Shown here in pieces: positions 9,482-18,567 of a DNA stretch of 64,000 nt. Numbering within the stretch: the stretch's first letter is position 1; every line of letters starts with the position of its first letter. Position numbers and translations under genes: made by a program. The DNA comes from Capsulimonadaceae bacterium (GTDB lineage Bacteria > Armatimonadota > Armatimonadia > Armatimonadales > Capsulimonadaceae), in contig JARLGU010000019.1 in NCBI GenBank assembly GCA_031292625.1, forward strand, positions 124,001-188,000, in the 5' to 3' direction. The notes beneath the pieces were generated by a model. That model did not search any database, was not told the origin of the DNA, and was given only the letters and a program-made list of their open reading frames with translations.

Positions 9482-10903
9482 ATGAGCGCACGTACACAAG
9501 CGCCTTGCATAAATTCGGAAGCGGGTATTACTACACTTTCGAAGATCACACGGCCTTTCTGCGCCGTTTTAGTCCTACTTTATGTCGGATTCTTAGTGTA
9601 TCAAGCACCGATCAATATGATTACACGATCGGACGCTTCTCAGTTTTGGGCGAATCAAGTATGGAATGATGACTCTCATGATTCAATTCACATTTTGCAC
9701 ATGGTTCAAAATATTCATTCGTTCGAAGAGGCGCAGAGTTTCTGGGATTGCACCAATTATGCCGGAACACAATATTGGCGTCCTCTAACAGAAATAACCT
9801 ATTGGACTCAATGGGATCTATACGGATTTCATTTTGAACGCTATGGCGCTGTATCAGTAATTCTATACTACTTATGCACAATTGCCCTGGGATGGACGAT
9901 TTGGTCAATGAGCCGACGATTTGACATTACTCTTTTGACTTTGTTTCTTTTTGCAGGATTTCGACCATTTTTCAATTTATTGTATCCGACATTTGACACA
10001 CCTACAAGCATACCAGCGCTTAGCGTAATGAACTGGAAGGATCAACCTGATCTTTGGACAGATATCTTTGTTTTTTTGTCAATTGGATTTGCATTTCAAA
10101 AACACTGGACATTTAGTTTAATATCAGCGATTGTTGCCGTTTGCTTTAAAGAAACAGGCTGGTTTGCCTTTATGCTTATTCCTGGTTTCTACTACTCATT
10201 AGGAAAATGGAATGAAATTCCTAAATATATAAAACGGCGAGCAATTTGTTCAACCGTACTGCTCATATTAATAAGAATTCATGCTCATTACTGGGGAAAC
10301 GGGTTTCACGGAACTGAATTTTATGAAGGACATGCAAATCCGACAGGATTTCTGAGATATATAATCAATTCTGGAGGAATAATTATCAACAATCTCTTTT
10401 TAAGACCAGGGGCTGTTGTCCTTGCTCTAGGTTTGATATATTCGTTTTGGAATCAAAAACAAACAAAAAAAATTTATCCATTCATTTGGAAAATAGCTTT
10501 AACTATTCTGGCAACTATAGCAACTCAAATGATATATTTTGAGTTATCATTTCTAGTCGCTTTAGCGAGTCTATTTGATTGGAGCACGCTGGGAGCTTAT
10601 ACGATGGGTTGTTTACTGTTTTTTCTTTCGTTTGCATGTCTCTGTCGAAACGAAAAACTTCATAAGATGGGATTTCTTGCAATAGGAACAGCACTTTTCT
10701 GTGCAATACCTTACGGCCTCCGTCCCTGGAATGAATTACATCTTTTACATCAAGCTTATGCTTGGCAGGCATTCTTTGTCTCGCTCCTGATCGTCGCTCT
10801 TATTGAGCGTGTTAGCAATGCTAAATCTGGAGATCGCGAATCACGCCTGCAGGACCAGAAGGCGCGCGCCGACCAAGGCACTCGTCTCTTTACATCGTGC
10901 TGA
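9482..10903 (+). CDS. polytopic membrane protein, GT-C glycosyltransferase-like
   Basis: About 473 residues with ten or more membrane segments. An early extracytoplasmic loop holds NYAGTQYWRPLTEITYW, resembling the YRPL-type motif near the start of GT-C enzymes such as protein O-mannosyltransferase relatives, followed by alternating helices. This would fit a lipid-linked sugar transferase, but no acidic GT-C motif was pinned down. AAGGAG at 9468-9473 lies 8 nt before ATG 9482 and only 2 nt before ATG 9476, so 9482 is the better start. Codon use is strongly AT-rich (many aaa, att, ttt codons) compared with flanking genes, suggesting recent transfer. The 3' end overlaps the convergent pseudopilin gene by 14 bp. 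Confidence 0.7.
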   Translation: MSARTQAPCINSEAGITTLSKITRPFCAVLVLLYVGFLVYQAPINMITRSDASQFWANQVWNDDSHDSIHILHMVQNIHSFEEAQSFWDCTNYAGTQYWRPLTEITYWTQWDLYGFHFERYGAVSVILYYLCTIALGWTIWSMSRRFDITLLTLFLFAGFRPFFNLLYPTFDTPTSIPALSVMNWKDQPDLWTDIFVFLSIGFAFQKHWTFSLISAIVAVCFKETGWFAFMLIPGFYYSLGKWNEIPKYIKRRAICSTVLLILIRIHAHYWGNGFHGTEFYEGHANPTGFLRYIINSGGIIINNLFLRPGAVVLALGLIYSFWNQKQTKKIYPFIWKIALTILATIATQMIYFELSFLVALASLFDWSTLGAYTMGCLLFFLSFACLCRNEKLHKMGFLAIGTALFCAIPYGLRPWNELHLLHQAYAWQAFFVSLLIVALIERVSNAKSGDRESRLQDQKARADQGTRLFTSC

Positions 10904-11834
10904 ATGTTAGCGTCACCGGAGTAATGCCATCCGATTGAGTCATCGCTTGAGTCCCGGCGGCATTCCACCAGGCCGGATACACGCACTGCGGAACAGGGGG
11001 CGTCCCTCCGGTAACGGCCCGGCACGTTGACAATTTCGCTTTCGGTCCGGGACTGACCTTGGCGGGAGGCAGGAAGACGACATGCCCGTCGGCGGCGAGC
11101 CAGTTGTTGCCGCCTTCATGGCGAGGATCGCCCTCCTTCGGGGTTCCGTCGGGATACTTCCACGTAATGCCGCCAATGCCCTGGTTCACGCCGATCGACG
11201 GAGGCGTCGAACCGCCGCTGCCGTCTACATTGACGCCGTTGTCGTAGCTTCCGGTCCCAGCTCCCGAAATGCCGTCGAACGTGCTCGGATCGGCTCCGCC
11301 GCCATACTGATCGGTGCGTAGACCGGCTTCCCAAACGGAGACCGTCAGGTTCGGCGCTGCCAGGTTCTTCCGCTTTTCGCCGACGAGGTTGTAGTTGATT
11401 GCGTACGACTGCTGCGGATGGTTGTTATAGAAATTCGTCTTATCATCCGGGCACCGGTACGTCGCTGCGTTCTTCACGTACGGATAAAGCTGCTGTCCCC
11501 AACTACAGCCGTTGCCAATATCGTCCTTTTCGTTGGTAATCGGATCGGTCCAGCCGTTCTTCTTGAAGCTCGCCAACTGTTTGCCGGAGTTCGAGTCGGG
11601 ACCTCCGGCGACAAATCCCGCAGGATAGGCATCGTCATAATCCTGGCAGTACCGCGAGAGAGATTGGCCTAGCTGCTTGAGGTTGCTTGCGCAAGTCGTC
11701 TCGCCGCCGCGCTCTCGCGCCGTGACGAAGGCCGGGAACATCACGGCGGCAATAATTGCGGTGATCGATATGACGATAAGCAGTTCCGTGAGCGAAAATG
11801 CTCCGGCTGTGATTTTGGCGTTGATGCGCCGCAT
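10890..11834 (-). CDS. DUF1559 pseudopilin (module 1, second copy)
   Basis: 314 residues. The N-terminus has a type II/IV pilin class III leader and hydrophobic helix (AFSLTELLIVISITAIIAAVMFPAF). The conserved [24 protein letters not shown] segment follows, and near the end the H-X9-DG box ([13 protein letters not shown]). The helix is less canonical than its paralogues (SLTELL rather than TLIELL). A GGAGGA ribosome site precedes the start, which lies 18 bp after the preceding pseudopilin gene, so the two are in one operon behind the LacI repressor. Such proteins are processed by a prepilin peptidase and anchored or assembled at the envelope; their specific function is unknown. Probable ligand- or substrate-linked component of the carbohydrate module. 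Confidence 0.93.
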   Translation of the reverse strand: MRRINAKITAGAFSLTELLIVISITAIIAAVMFPAFVTARERGGETTCASNLKQLGQSLSRYCQDYDDAYPAGFVAGGPDSNSGKQLASFKKNGWTDPITNEKDDIGNGCSWGQQLYPYVKNAATYRCPDDKTNFYNNHPQQSYAINYNLVGEKRKNLAAPNLTVSVWEAGLRTDQYGGGADPSTFDGISGAGTGSYDNGVNVDGSGGSTPPSIGVNQGIGGITWKYPDGTPKEGDPRHEGGNNWLAADGHVVFLPPAKVSPGPKAKLSTCRAVTGGTPPVPQCVYPAWWNAAGTQAMTQSDGITPVTLTFSTM

Positions 11835-11852
11835 CGATGCAATCCTCCAGGT

Positions 11853-12788
11853 CTATAAGTTGCTAAACGTTAGCGTGGCCGGCGTCGCGCCGTCGTTTAA
11901 ATACATGGCGCTCGTTCCCGCCGAGTTCCACCAGCACGGATTGAGGCACGAAGAATCGGTCTGAAATCCCGCCGTCTGTTGATGGCAGGTCGACTTCTTA
12001 GGCCGAGGACCCGGGCTCACCTTCGTCGAGACGAGATACTTCACATGCCCATCGGCGGCAAGCCAGTTGTTGCCGGGATCGTGCCGAGGCGTCCCCTCCA
12101 GGTCGCTGCCGGTCCATGTGACGCCGCCGAGCCCCTGATTGACGCCGATACTGTCCCCGGAGCTGTCTCCGGTCCCATCCGTGTTGTAGCTGTTCGAATA
12201 CGTTCCGACGCCAGTGCCGGATACCGAGTTGAACGTGCTCGGATCGGTCCCCGCGGTCGTAAGCCGCAGTCCGGCCTCGTAGATAGCAACCGTTACGCTG
12301 GCCGCGGTTAGCGACGACATTTGCTGCCCGACGATATTGAAGTTGATCGCGTACGACTGCTGCGGCGTCTGCGTCCACCAATTCGTGCGGTCGTCCTGAC
12401 ACATGTAGACATTCTTTGTCTTGACATAAGAGTAAAGCTGCTGCGCCCAGCTCGACCCGCTCCAGGCTGCCATATCCGTCGTGCTGTTCGTGATCGTGTC
12501 GTACCAGGAGGTCGACGCAAGGGTTACCGACGCGGAGCCTGCTGCGCCCTGCACCAGACCGCTAGGAAATGTCTCGTCGTAGTCCTGGACGTATTGCGTG
12601 AGGGCAAGCCCCAGCTGCTTGAGGTTGCTCGCACAGGTGGTCTGGCGAGCCTTTTCGCGCGCCTTGGCGAAAACAGGGAATAAAATTGCTGCTAATATGG
12701 CAATAATAGCGATAACGACGAGCAACTCAATGAGAGTAAACCCGCGCGCTGCAAAGATTGAGTCTTGTTTCGTAGCTTTAGTTACCAT
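11853..12788 (-). CDS. DUF1559 pseudopilin (module 1, first copy)
   Basis: 311 residues from [12 protein letters not shown]. It shows the classic prepilin leader [21 protein letters not shown] with Glu at +5, then [24 protein letters not shown], a variable Ser/Thr-rich body and the H-X9-DG box [13 protein letters not shown]. The start is fixed by GAGGAGG just upstream; the longer frame overlaps the repressor gene. It is 22 bp downstream of the lacI-type gene and 18 bp upstream of a second pseudopilin, so lacI-pilin-pilin should form one transcript. Close in sequence to the other four DUF1559 copies in the window but divergent in the central body, as expected if that part determines specificity. 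Confidence 0.95.
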   Translation of the reverse strand: MVTKATKQDSIFAARGFTLIELLVVIAIIAILAAILFPVFAKAREKARQTTCASNLKQLGLALTQYVQDYDETFPSGLVQGAAGSASVTLASTSWYDTITNSTTDMAAWSGSSWAQQLYSYVKTKNVYMCQDDRTNWWTQTPQQSYAINFNIVGQQMSSLTAASVTVAIYEAGLRLTTAGTDPSTFNSVSGTGVGTYSNSYNTDGTGDSSGDSIGVNQGLGGVTWTGSDLEGTPRHDPGNNWLAADGHVKYLVSTKVSPGPRPKKSTCHQQTAGFQTDSSCLNPCWWNSAGTSAMYLNDGATPATLTFSNL

Positions 12789-12810
12789 GTTCGCCTCCTC
12801 GTAATTGACT

Positions 12811-13806
12811 TCACTGCGATACTCGCGCGGTCGTTTCGCGCACAAGCAGGGTCAACGCGCAATCGTAGTGGGTTTCCACCGGCACGGCCCTGAGCTGCTT
12901 GATGAGTTGCCAGGCCGCTTCCTGCCCGACCTGGCGCGTCGGTTGACGCATTGCGGTAATAGGCGGATCGACATTCGACAGCTCGTCGCCGTCCTCGAAC
13001 CCAAGAATGGACACTTCGCCAGGAACGCCGACGCCCATGCGCCGGCATCCGCGGACAAACCCCATGGCGAGGGTCGAATTCGTTACGACGATCGCCGTCG
13101 GCCGGTCGATGACGCTCATGAGCTCCGCAGCTGCCGATACGCCAGTTTCAGAATCGAACTCTTCAAAGGCTCGGTGGACAATCCGGACATCGCCGATTTC
13201 CTCGGCCGCATCCCGAACTCCCTGCAGGCGAAGGCTTTGCCCACGGTCCCTCGCGGAGGCCGTCACGACGCCGATATGGCGGTGTCCGAGCAGCGCCAGA
13301 TAGCGCATCGCCTGCAGTCCGCCCGCGCGGTCATCCACGCTCACGTGGTTCTTGGCGCCGAAAATGCCCGCATTTCCGATAATGACATGCGGAATATCGC
13401 TTTCGTCAACCAGATCCGACAGGTCGTTGGTATAGTGAAAATTGAGAATGACGACACCCTGCAATTGATGGCTCATTGCCATCTTTCGAAGGTCCCCAAG
13501 AGTCTGGTGAGTGCCGATGCACGGGATAAGATGAACCGTGTACCCTTCCGCGAAAAGGGTCTCGCACAGGGCCGATATGGCATTCGCGTTGTAGACGTCC
13601 GCCAAGCAGTTGGAATAGGGTGCGATGACCAATCCGATGACGTTCTCGGGCGCCGCTTTCCAGCGGGGGCGAAACCGCGCCTCGTCCAGCGCCTGCTCGA
13701 TCTTGGCTACTGTCTGTTTGTTGACGCCCCGCCGCTTATTGATTACCCGTGAAACCGTTGCGGTGCTTACGCCAACTTGCGCCGCAATCTCATAAATAGT
13801 GCTCAT
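12811..13806 (-). CDS. LacI-family transcriptional repressor (module 1)
   Basis: 331 residues. The N-terminal helix-turn-helix and hinge read [34 protein letters not shown] (residues 3-37), typical of LacI/GalR DNA-binding domains. The remainder is a periplasmic-binding-protein-like sugar sensor ([70 protein letters not shown]). Its own promoter is an exact consensus followed by the palindrome TGCAACAGTTGCA. The same operator type occurs at the promoter of the 1473-residue hydrolase upstream, so autoregulation plus control of the hydrolase is the simple reading. It leads the operon with two DUF1559 pseudopilins. The effector is presumably a sugar released by that enzyme. Confidence 0.96.
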   Translation of the reverse strand: MSTIYEIAAQVGVSTATVSRVINKRRGVNKQTVAKIEQALDEARFRPRWKAAPENVIGLVIAPYSNCLADVYNANAISALCETLFAEGYTVHLIPCIGTHQTLGDLRKMAMSHQLQGVVILNFHYTNDLSDLVDESDIPHVIIGNAGIFGAKNHVSVDDRAGGLQAMRYLALLGHRHIGVVTASARDRGQSLRLQGVRDAAEEIGDVRIVHRAFEEFDSETGVSAAAELMSVIDRPTAIVVTNSTLAMGFVRGCRRMGVGVPGEVSILGFEDGDELSNVDPPITAMRQPTRQVGQEAAWQLIKQLRAVPVETHYDCALTLLVRETTARVSQ

Positions 13807-13829
13807 CGATTTCCTTTATCGAACGGCGA

Positions 13830-13842
13830 TGCAACAGTTGCA
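13830..13842. promoter_or_regulatory. operator of the module 1 repressor, lacI site
   Basis: TGCAAC-A-GTTGCA, a perfect 6-1-6 palindrome lying 13 bp downstream of the -10 hexamer. Near-identical sites occur at 18414-18426 and 18555-18567, each at the same distance from an equally perfect promoter. Confidence 0.75.
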
Positions 13843-13855
13843 ATATGTTGATACA

Positions 13856-13884
13856 ATTATAAGCCTCGCCTGCCGTTCTGTCAA
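13856..13884 (-). promoter_or_regulatory. consensus sigma-70 promoter of the lacI-pilin-pilin operon
   Basis: On the minus strand TTGACA (13884-13879), 17-bp spacer, TATAAT (13861-13856): an exact consensus. The expected start of transcription is near 13849, so the 13830-13842 palindrome would lie within the first 20 transcribed bases, a blocking position for a repressor. Confidence 0.88.
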
Positions 13885-13928
13885 GTACTCGCTCGGGCCG
13901 CAATTTCGGACACGGGCCAGCGCGATCT

Positions 13929-16900
13929 TCAGCGGCGGCGGATTAGCTCGCCCATCTTCGCAGGGTCGCGATCGGGCAAGATCCCCTCGCCCAGTTCGAT
14001 CTTTTGCGTCTCGCTGGATTTCGACTTGTTGACGAACGCGATCGATAAACCGGCATTCCCGCTCGATGGCAGTGGGAAAAGTTTATCCAGCGGGATCACG
14101 ACATCGTAATAGATATACTGTGCATCCCGCTCGAGAGCGCGGATTCCTTCCGGAAAGTTTGACGCCGCTTCGAGGCCGTTCTTTCCATTCCACGAGTATG
14201 CCGTCGGTCCATGCGGGCCCATCGCGAACCCGTACTCGCAATAGCCATCGCCGAACTTGATGGGCCGCGCTCCGGTGTCGGCATCGACGGCGACAATCAG
14301 GCAGTCGCCGCCTGTCTTCAGGAACCCGGCTTGGCCCTCCTGAACGGGCGACTCATCGTGCACCCGGGCAACGATGCGCAGTCCCTGCTCCGTCCAGCTC
14401 AGGCGGTACTCGGCCTGGAAAGGCTCCGACCCCGGCTGTTCGGGGACGGCCGAGCACGGCAAGTGCGTCATTTCGACCGGAGTATCGTCCTGCGGCGAGA
14501 ACAGAATCGACTTGCCATCGGCCGTAAGAGGCTCATTTGCGCCGCTGACATTCAACTGGTATGTCTGCGGCGAGTTGTAGGGCACGTTCTCGGGCTTCTG
14601 CGTGACGTGCAGCGGTTCGGCTGCGCCTGCCCCTGCGTCGAGCGAGAACCGAATCATGCCGGGGTCGAAGAACATGAACTGCTTCTCGCACGTCACGGCA
14701 AATTTCGCCGCGGACGACGAGTTATTCCGTGCGACGACAGCGCGGGTGTAGCCGGAAACAACGATCGCCGGGGCCGTCTTCACCGAATACACGATCGGCA
14801 ACAGCTTTAGCTTGCCGTCCACATTACCGCCAATGCGCAGAGAGCTCAGAGACACATCCGTTGACGCCAAGAGGCTTACGCGCACCAAAACCGTCTCTCG
14901 CGGCGCGAGATGAAAGCTGCTTTTGCCCGACTCGAAGGTCGCAGTCATCTTGGGCGGCGCGTCGGCGGTCAGGTTTGCCAAATGCGGCGAATCGCTGGCG
15001 TTGCGCAGGCTGAAAGTGATGGTCGACGCGTGACCGGCTTCAACCTGCCTATCGAGCGCACGGGTTACATAGGGAAGAGAAAGATAGACGTCCTGCACGG
15101 CATCCACGTCGCGCGCCGGAGTGACGGCTTTAGACTTGAACGCAGCCGCAAAGGTCGACGATGTTTTGAGTGCGCCGAGGTCGACGCCGTTGATGTACCT
15201 AACCCAGCTGTCGCCGAGGGCGATGTGGGCGCGCGCTTTGGCGCCGGCCGACTCCACGTTGCCGAACATGTCGTAGACGGTTCCAGGGCCGCCGAGTGGA
15301 ACATCGGCCTGCACGTCATCGTGCGAGGCGTTCCAGAGCACGGCAGCGCCTTGGCCATCGGCTCGCCTGAAGAGATAGACATGCACCTTTCCGCCAGCAA
15401 TCGTCACGCGTCCTACGGGGGTCGTGTCAAGGAAGAATCGGTTCTCGAACGCCTCCATCGGCAGAAGGGGCGTCGAGTCTCCCAGGGGAAACAGCGTTTC
15501 GCTTTCCCAGTAGAGGTAGCTTCGCGTGTAGCCCGCGCACCGGAACAGCGGCTCGATTTTCGATTTGAGATCGAGAATGCTGCGGATGCTATGGTTAACC
15601 ATCCCGGATTCCGTATCCCAGCAATCCCACCCCGGGTGAATATCATCGATATCGCGCCGCTTTTCGATCAAATTGTTGAAGGCTCCATCTTCATTCGGCT
15701 CAATCCCGTAGAGATGGACGCCGACAACTCCGTCGGCAAAGCTGTTTCCGTTCTGCTGCGCGGCGGACTTCATGTAATCGATCGGCAAGGAGTTCAGTGC
15801 GCCGATGATCGGCTTTGTCGAGGGAGCATAGCGCTTCACGGCATTGTAGAAGCCCCGATGCGATATCGCCCACTCGCGGCTGTCCCACCACAGATTCGGC
15901 TCGTTTGCGAAGCCTAAGATATCGAAGCAGCCACGCGTTAGTTTCAGGGATTTCTCGTAGTAGTCATCCAGTTCATCGGGTTGCCAAGGCCGCTTGATAT
16001 CGTGAGCCCCGGACCGCTGCAACAGGCCCGCGACCTCAAATCCCGCCAGCTTGAGCGCTTTCAGATACTGGATGGTGCACGCCGCATCGTCGTTGCCGCG
16101 GCTATCGAACAAGTTAAGATCGGCGAACAGAACCCGGTTGATTCCGATGTTGTGCAGCATCGCCGTCAACTCGGGGTATTCGCGCGGGGCCGGCAGATCG
16201 ATTGCACTGCCGAACCACTGACAGCAAAATTGACTGTGCCTCGTGTTCTTGATGCCCTTGCTGATATAGAGCTCGCGATCCGCGAGAAATCCGCCATCGG
16301 CGCCGCGCACCTTTAGGACAACGTTGAAAAAGCCGTTCGGCAGCGAAGAAACATCCCAATCCAGATGATTCGCGCCGGAAGCGAAGCTGCGGGACCACTC
16401 TTTCGACGCGAGCGCCTTACCCGTGAAAAAGTCGTCAACCTCCGCGGAAACTTTAGCCGAGACCGGGACGTCTGACGCGAAGTCGAACAGGACCGTATTC
16501 CTTTCGCCGTTCCAAAAATGCGAGTATAGGCCTGGGGTGCTGATCTTCGCATCGAAGTCCACGGGCGTCCTGTGGGTTAGTCGAAGATCCCGAATCTCGA
16601 TCACCCGTCCGGGCTGGACGCCAAAATTGATCAGGAGACGCCCGTTGCGCAGGTTGTCGACGCACTTGTCGGTGAGTTTCAACGTCCCGATGTAATGGCT
16701 CCATTGCGGAGTGATATTGGGCGCGGTAAAATTGCCCCCAATACCGACCCAGTTTTCCTGCGAAAGGTAGAGGATCTCGGGCAGGTTGGCGCGAGCGCCG
16801 GAAACGACGCGCGCATCCAGATCAAAGGTCAGCGTCTCGCCCCGCAGCACGTTGAACGGCGACGTGGCGATGAAGCCCCTGGGCTGATCCGGATAGTTCT

Positions 16901-18350
16901 TGAACGTGAAGCGGACGACGTTGTGACCATCCTCCTTGTACGCCTTGACCGGAACGTCCGGCCGTTCCCAACAGGTAAAATTCTCCGGCGAAGCCTCGCT
17001 GCGGATCAGGTTGAACCGGCCAGCGAACTTTGGCTCAACATTGTAGACGCCCTTTTCGCTGCCCAGCCAGAGCGGGGAATAGTCGCGCGCTTCTTCGGTC
17101 GCGAAGACGAGGGGCGCGTACAAATCCGGTTTGCACCAGGACTCGTTCACCTGATCCTTTTTCGAAAAGCTGAGCCAGTGCTCCTGCGGAATCGAGTTCG
17201 CATCCTGGTAGACGGCGTTGAAAGTGAGGCTCAGACCATTAAACGGCGTGATGCGACGATCTTCCGTACGTAGAGGGATCTCGATAATCGCATCCCAGCC
17301 GTCGTCCGTCAGCCGTGTAAGCGCCGGCAAGTTGGCACTCATGTTGCCGGCCCGGACGCTCGTGTTGCCCGTCCTGTCGCGAGAGACCGTGTACTGCTCC
17401 TTGAACTTCATATCGTCGCCCTCGGAGCCGAGGTGTCCAGTCGTCTCAAGGAAGAACTCGAAGCAGTCCCGTAAGAAAATGCTATCGGCCTTAAAATTGA
17501 GGATGTGGTCATGGGCATGATAGCGGACAAATAGAGCATCATTTGTCCAAAGCATGCGGAAGTTGGCCGCCACATCTCCGGGCGGCGTCTTGTTGCACGA
17601 AGTTGCCGGAATATCGTACGAGGTTGCCTTTGACCAGGCAGGCGAATCGAACGAAAACGGGTTCGCCTCCGTGTATTGTGCGACCCCGCTGTTCTCGCCG
17701 AGCGGCGGCGCGGACGCATTTCCGCCGGGAACCTTAAGCCACGGCAACGCAATCGCGCGATCCGCGAGCGTAGAGAGATCGACGCCGCTCATGGTCAGAT
17801 CGTACGCGCCAATTTCCAGACTTCCGCCGCCCTTTGCGGCGGACGAGAGATCGCAACGCGCGACACTTGCGCCTTTCGGCACGACGATCTCGTCCGTAAC
17901 CTCTCTCCACTCGCGGTCGAACGCGATCGGCTTGCTGGCGCTCAAGTTCATGTCTTTGTGATCGGTGTCCTCGAAGCCCATCCAGATGCCGCCGCTTGGC
18001 GAGTTGGCCGTATCTCCAACCCAGCGATATTTCAGGTGGAGAATGAACTTGGCGCCCTCGATACGACCGATTGGCAGCTTGAAGATAAGCGCGCTCCACT
18101 TCGCCGGATTGTATTCGACAACGCCGTTTCGACCTTCCGCGGGCGAGTCGAATTTGCAATCGTAAGGCGTCAATTCCCCTACCCTTGTGTAGTTGGCCGT
18201 ATCGAACACCCGGTACGTTGCGTCAGCGTGAGCAAGCGCGCAGGCGCTGATAGTGAGCAGCGCCAGCGCGGTGCGGACCGCCCATGTCCTGGGAAAAGAC
18301 GCGGCGAATCCAAGAAGATGTTGGAACTGACGAACCATTGACCCGTTCAT
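13929..18350 (-). CDS. giant secreted multidomain glycoside hydrolase (clan GH-A-like)
   Basis: 1473 residues. A signal peptide ends near ACALAHA (about residue 42). Residues about 45-200 look like a carbohydrate-binding beta-sandwich. About 215-430 is a CBM9-like sugar-binding domain (FRMLWTNDALFVRYHAHD, DCFEFFLET, GWDAIIEIPL). Another beta-sandwich follows, then a TIM-barrel-like region at about 700-1010. There ILGFANEPNLWW supplies the likely acid/base Glu (about 816) and WDTESG the likely nucleophile (about 912), as in GH5/GH39-type retaining enzymes. The C-terminus (about 1290-1460) is a second CBM9-like domain. AGGAGTG precedes the start. The substrate is probably a plant or microbial polysaccharide. 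Controlled by a perfect promoter with a module 1 operator. The exact GH family is not assigned. Confidence 0.85.
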   Translation of the reverse strand: MNGSMVRQFQHLLGFAASFPRTWAVRTALALLTISACALAHADATYRVFDTANYTRVGELTPYDCKFDSPAEGRNGVVEYNPAKWSALIFKLPIGRIEGAKFILHLKYRWVGDTANSPSGGIWMGFEDTDHKDMNLSASKPIAFDREWREVTDEIVVPKGASVARCDLSSAAKGGGSLEIGAYDLTMSGVDLSTLADRAIALPWLKVPGGNASAPPLGENSGVAQYTEANPFSFDSPAWSKATSYDIPATSCNKTPPGDVAANFRMLWTNDALFVRYHAHDHILNFKADSIFLRDCFEFFLETTGHLGSEGDDMKFKEQYTVSRDRTGNTSVRAGNMSANLPALTRLTDDGWDAIIEIPLRTEDRRITPFNGLSLTFNAVYQDANSIPQEHWLSFSKKDQVNESWCKPDLYAPLVFATEEARDYSPLWLGSEKGVYNVEPKFAGRFNLIRSEASPENFTCWERPDVPVKAYKEDGHNVVRFTFKNYPDQPRGFIATSPFNVLRGETLTFDLDARVVSGARANLPEILYLSQENWVGIGGNFTAPNITPQWSHYIGTLKLTDKCVDNLRNGRLLINFGVQPGRVIEIRDLRLTHRTPVDFDAKISTPGLYSHFWNGERNTVLFDFASDVPVSAKVSAEVDDFFTGKALASKEWSRSFASGANHLDWDVSSLPNGFFNVVLKVRGADGGFLADRELYISKGIKNTRHSQFCCQWFGSAIDLPAPREYPELTAMLHNIGINRVLFADLNLFDSRGNDDAACTIQYLKALKLAGFEVAGLLQRSGAHDIKRPWQPDELDDYYEKSLKLTRGCFDILGFANEPNLWWDSREWAISHRGFYNAVKRYAPSTKPIIGALNSLPIDYMKSAAQQNGNSFADGVVGVHLYGIEPNEDGAFNNLIEKRRDIDDIHPGWDCWDTESGMVNHSIRSILDLKSKIEPLFRCAGYTRSYLYWESETLFPLGDSTPLLPMEAFENRFFLDTTPVGRVTIAGGKVHVYLFRRADGQGAAVLWNASHDDVQADVPLGGPGTVYDMFGNVESAGAKARAHIALGDSWVRYINGVDLGALKTSSTFAAAFKSKAVTPARDVDAVQDVYLSLPYVTRALDRQVEAGHASTITFSLRNASDSPHLANLTADAPPKMTATFESGKSSFHLAPRETVLVRVSLLASTDVSLSSLRIGGNVDGKLKLLPIVYSVKTAPAIVVSGYTRAVVARNNSSSAAKFAVTCEKQFMFFDPGMIRFSLDAGAGAAEPLHVTQKPENVPYNSPQTYQLNVSGANEPLTADGKSILFSPQDDTPVEMTHLPCSAVPEQPGSEPFQAEYRLSWTEQGLRIVARVHDESPVQEGQAGFLKTGGDCLIVAVDADTGARPIKFGDGYCEYGFAMGPHGPTAYSWNGKNGLEAASNFPEGIRALERDAQYIYYDVVIPLDKLFPLPSSGNAGLSIAFVNKSKSSETQKIELGEGILPDRDPAKMGELIRRR

Positions 18351-18411
18351 TGGTCACTCCTGTGTCCGGCGGACAGTGAAGAGGCTGGCGCTGCCCCTCA
18401 TTCGGGAACAT

Positions 18412-18428
18412 TGCGAAACTGTTTCACA
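18412..18428. promoter_or_regulatory. module 1 operator at the giant hydrolase promoter
   Basis: TGCGAAACTGTTTCACA, an odd-centred palindrome (core GAAAC-T-GTTTC) with one mismatched pair, starting about 11-12 bp downstream of the -10 box. It follows the TGNNAAC-type half-site pattern of the lacI operator and shares AACTGTTTCACA exactly with a site at 57892-57903. Confidence 0.7.
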
Positions 18429-18438
18429 TTTGGACACG

Positions 18439-18467
18439 ATTATAAAACACCATGACAATTCTGTCAA
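18439..18467 (-). promoter_or_regulatory. consensus sigma-70 promoter of the giant hydrolase
   Basis: Minus strand TTGACA (18467-18462), exactly 17 bp, TATAAT (18444-18439). The leader to the ATG is about 80 nt and contains the palindromic operator. Confidence 0.88.
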
Positions 18468-18513
18468 TCCCCTTTACGGCACGCCGCACGGCTTCACGCT
18501 TGCCGCAAAATGC

Positions 18514-18542
18514 TTGACAGTCTTCACTCGCCGGTTTATAAT
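18514..18542 (+). promoter_or_regulatory. consensus sigma-70 promoter with no obvious gene
   Basis: Plus strand TTGACA (18514-18519), 17-bp spacer, TATAAT (18537-18542): exact consensus, divergent from the hydrolase promoter. The nearest recognisable plus-strand gene is almost 5 kb away, so the transcript is probably a short RNA or a small peptide message. Confidence 0.82.
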
Positions 18543-18554
18543 GCAAGAACGTTA

Positions 18555-18567
18555 TGAAACAGTTGCA
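18555..18567. promoter_or_regulatory. third module 1 operator
   Basis: TGAAAC-A-GTTGCA, differing from the perfect lacI-site palindrome by one base, placed 12 bp after the -10 hexamer of the plus-strand promoter. The constant spacing at three sites supports a common repressor. Confidence 0.7.

Noticed and set aside
12805-13752. 315-codon plus-strand open frame antisense to lacI
   Set aside because: Shadow of the LacI gene caused by GC-rich codon use.
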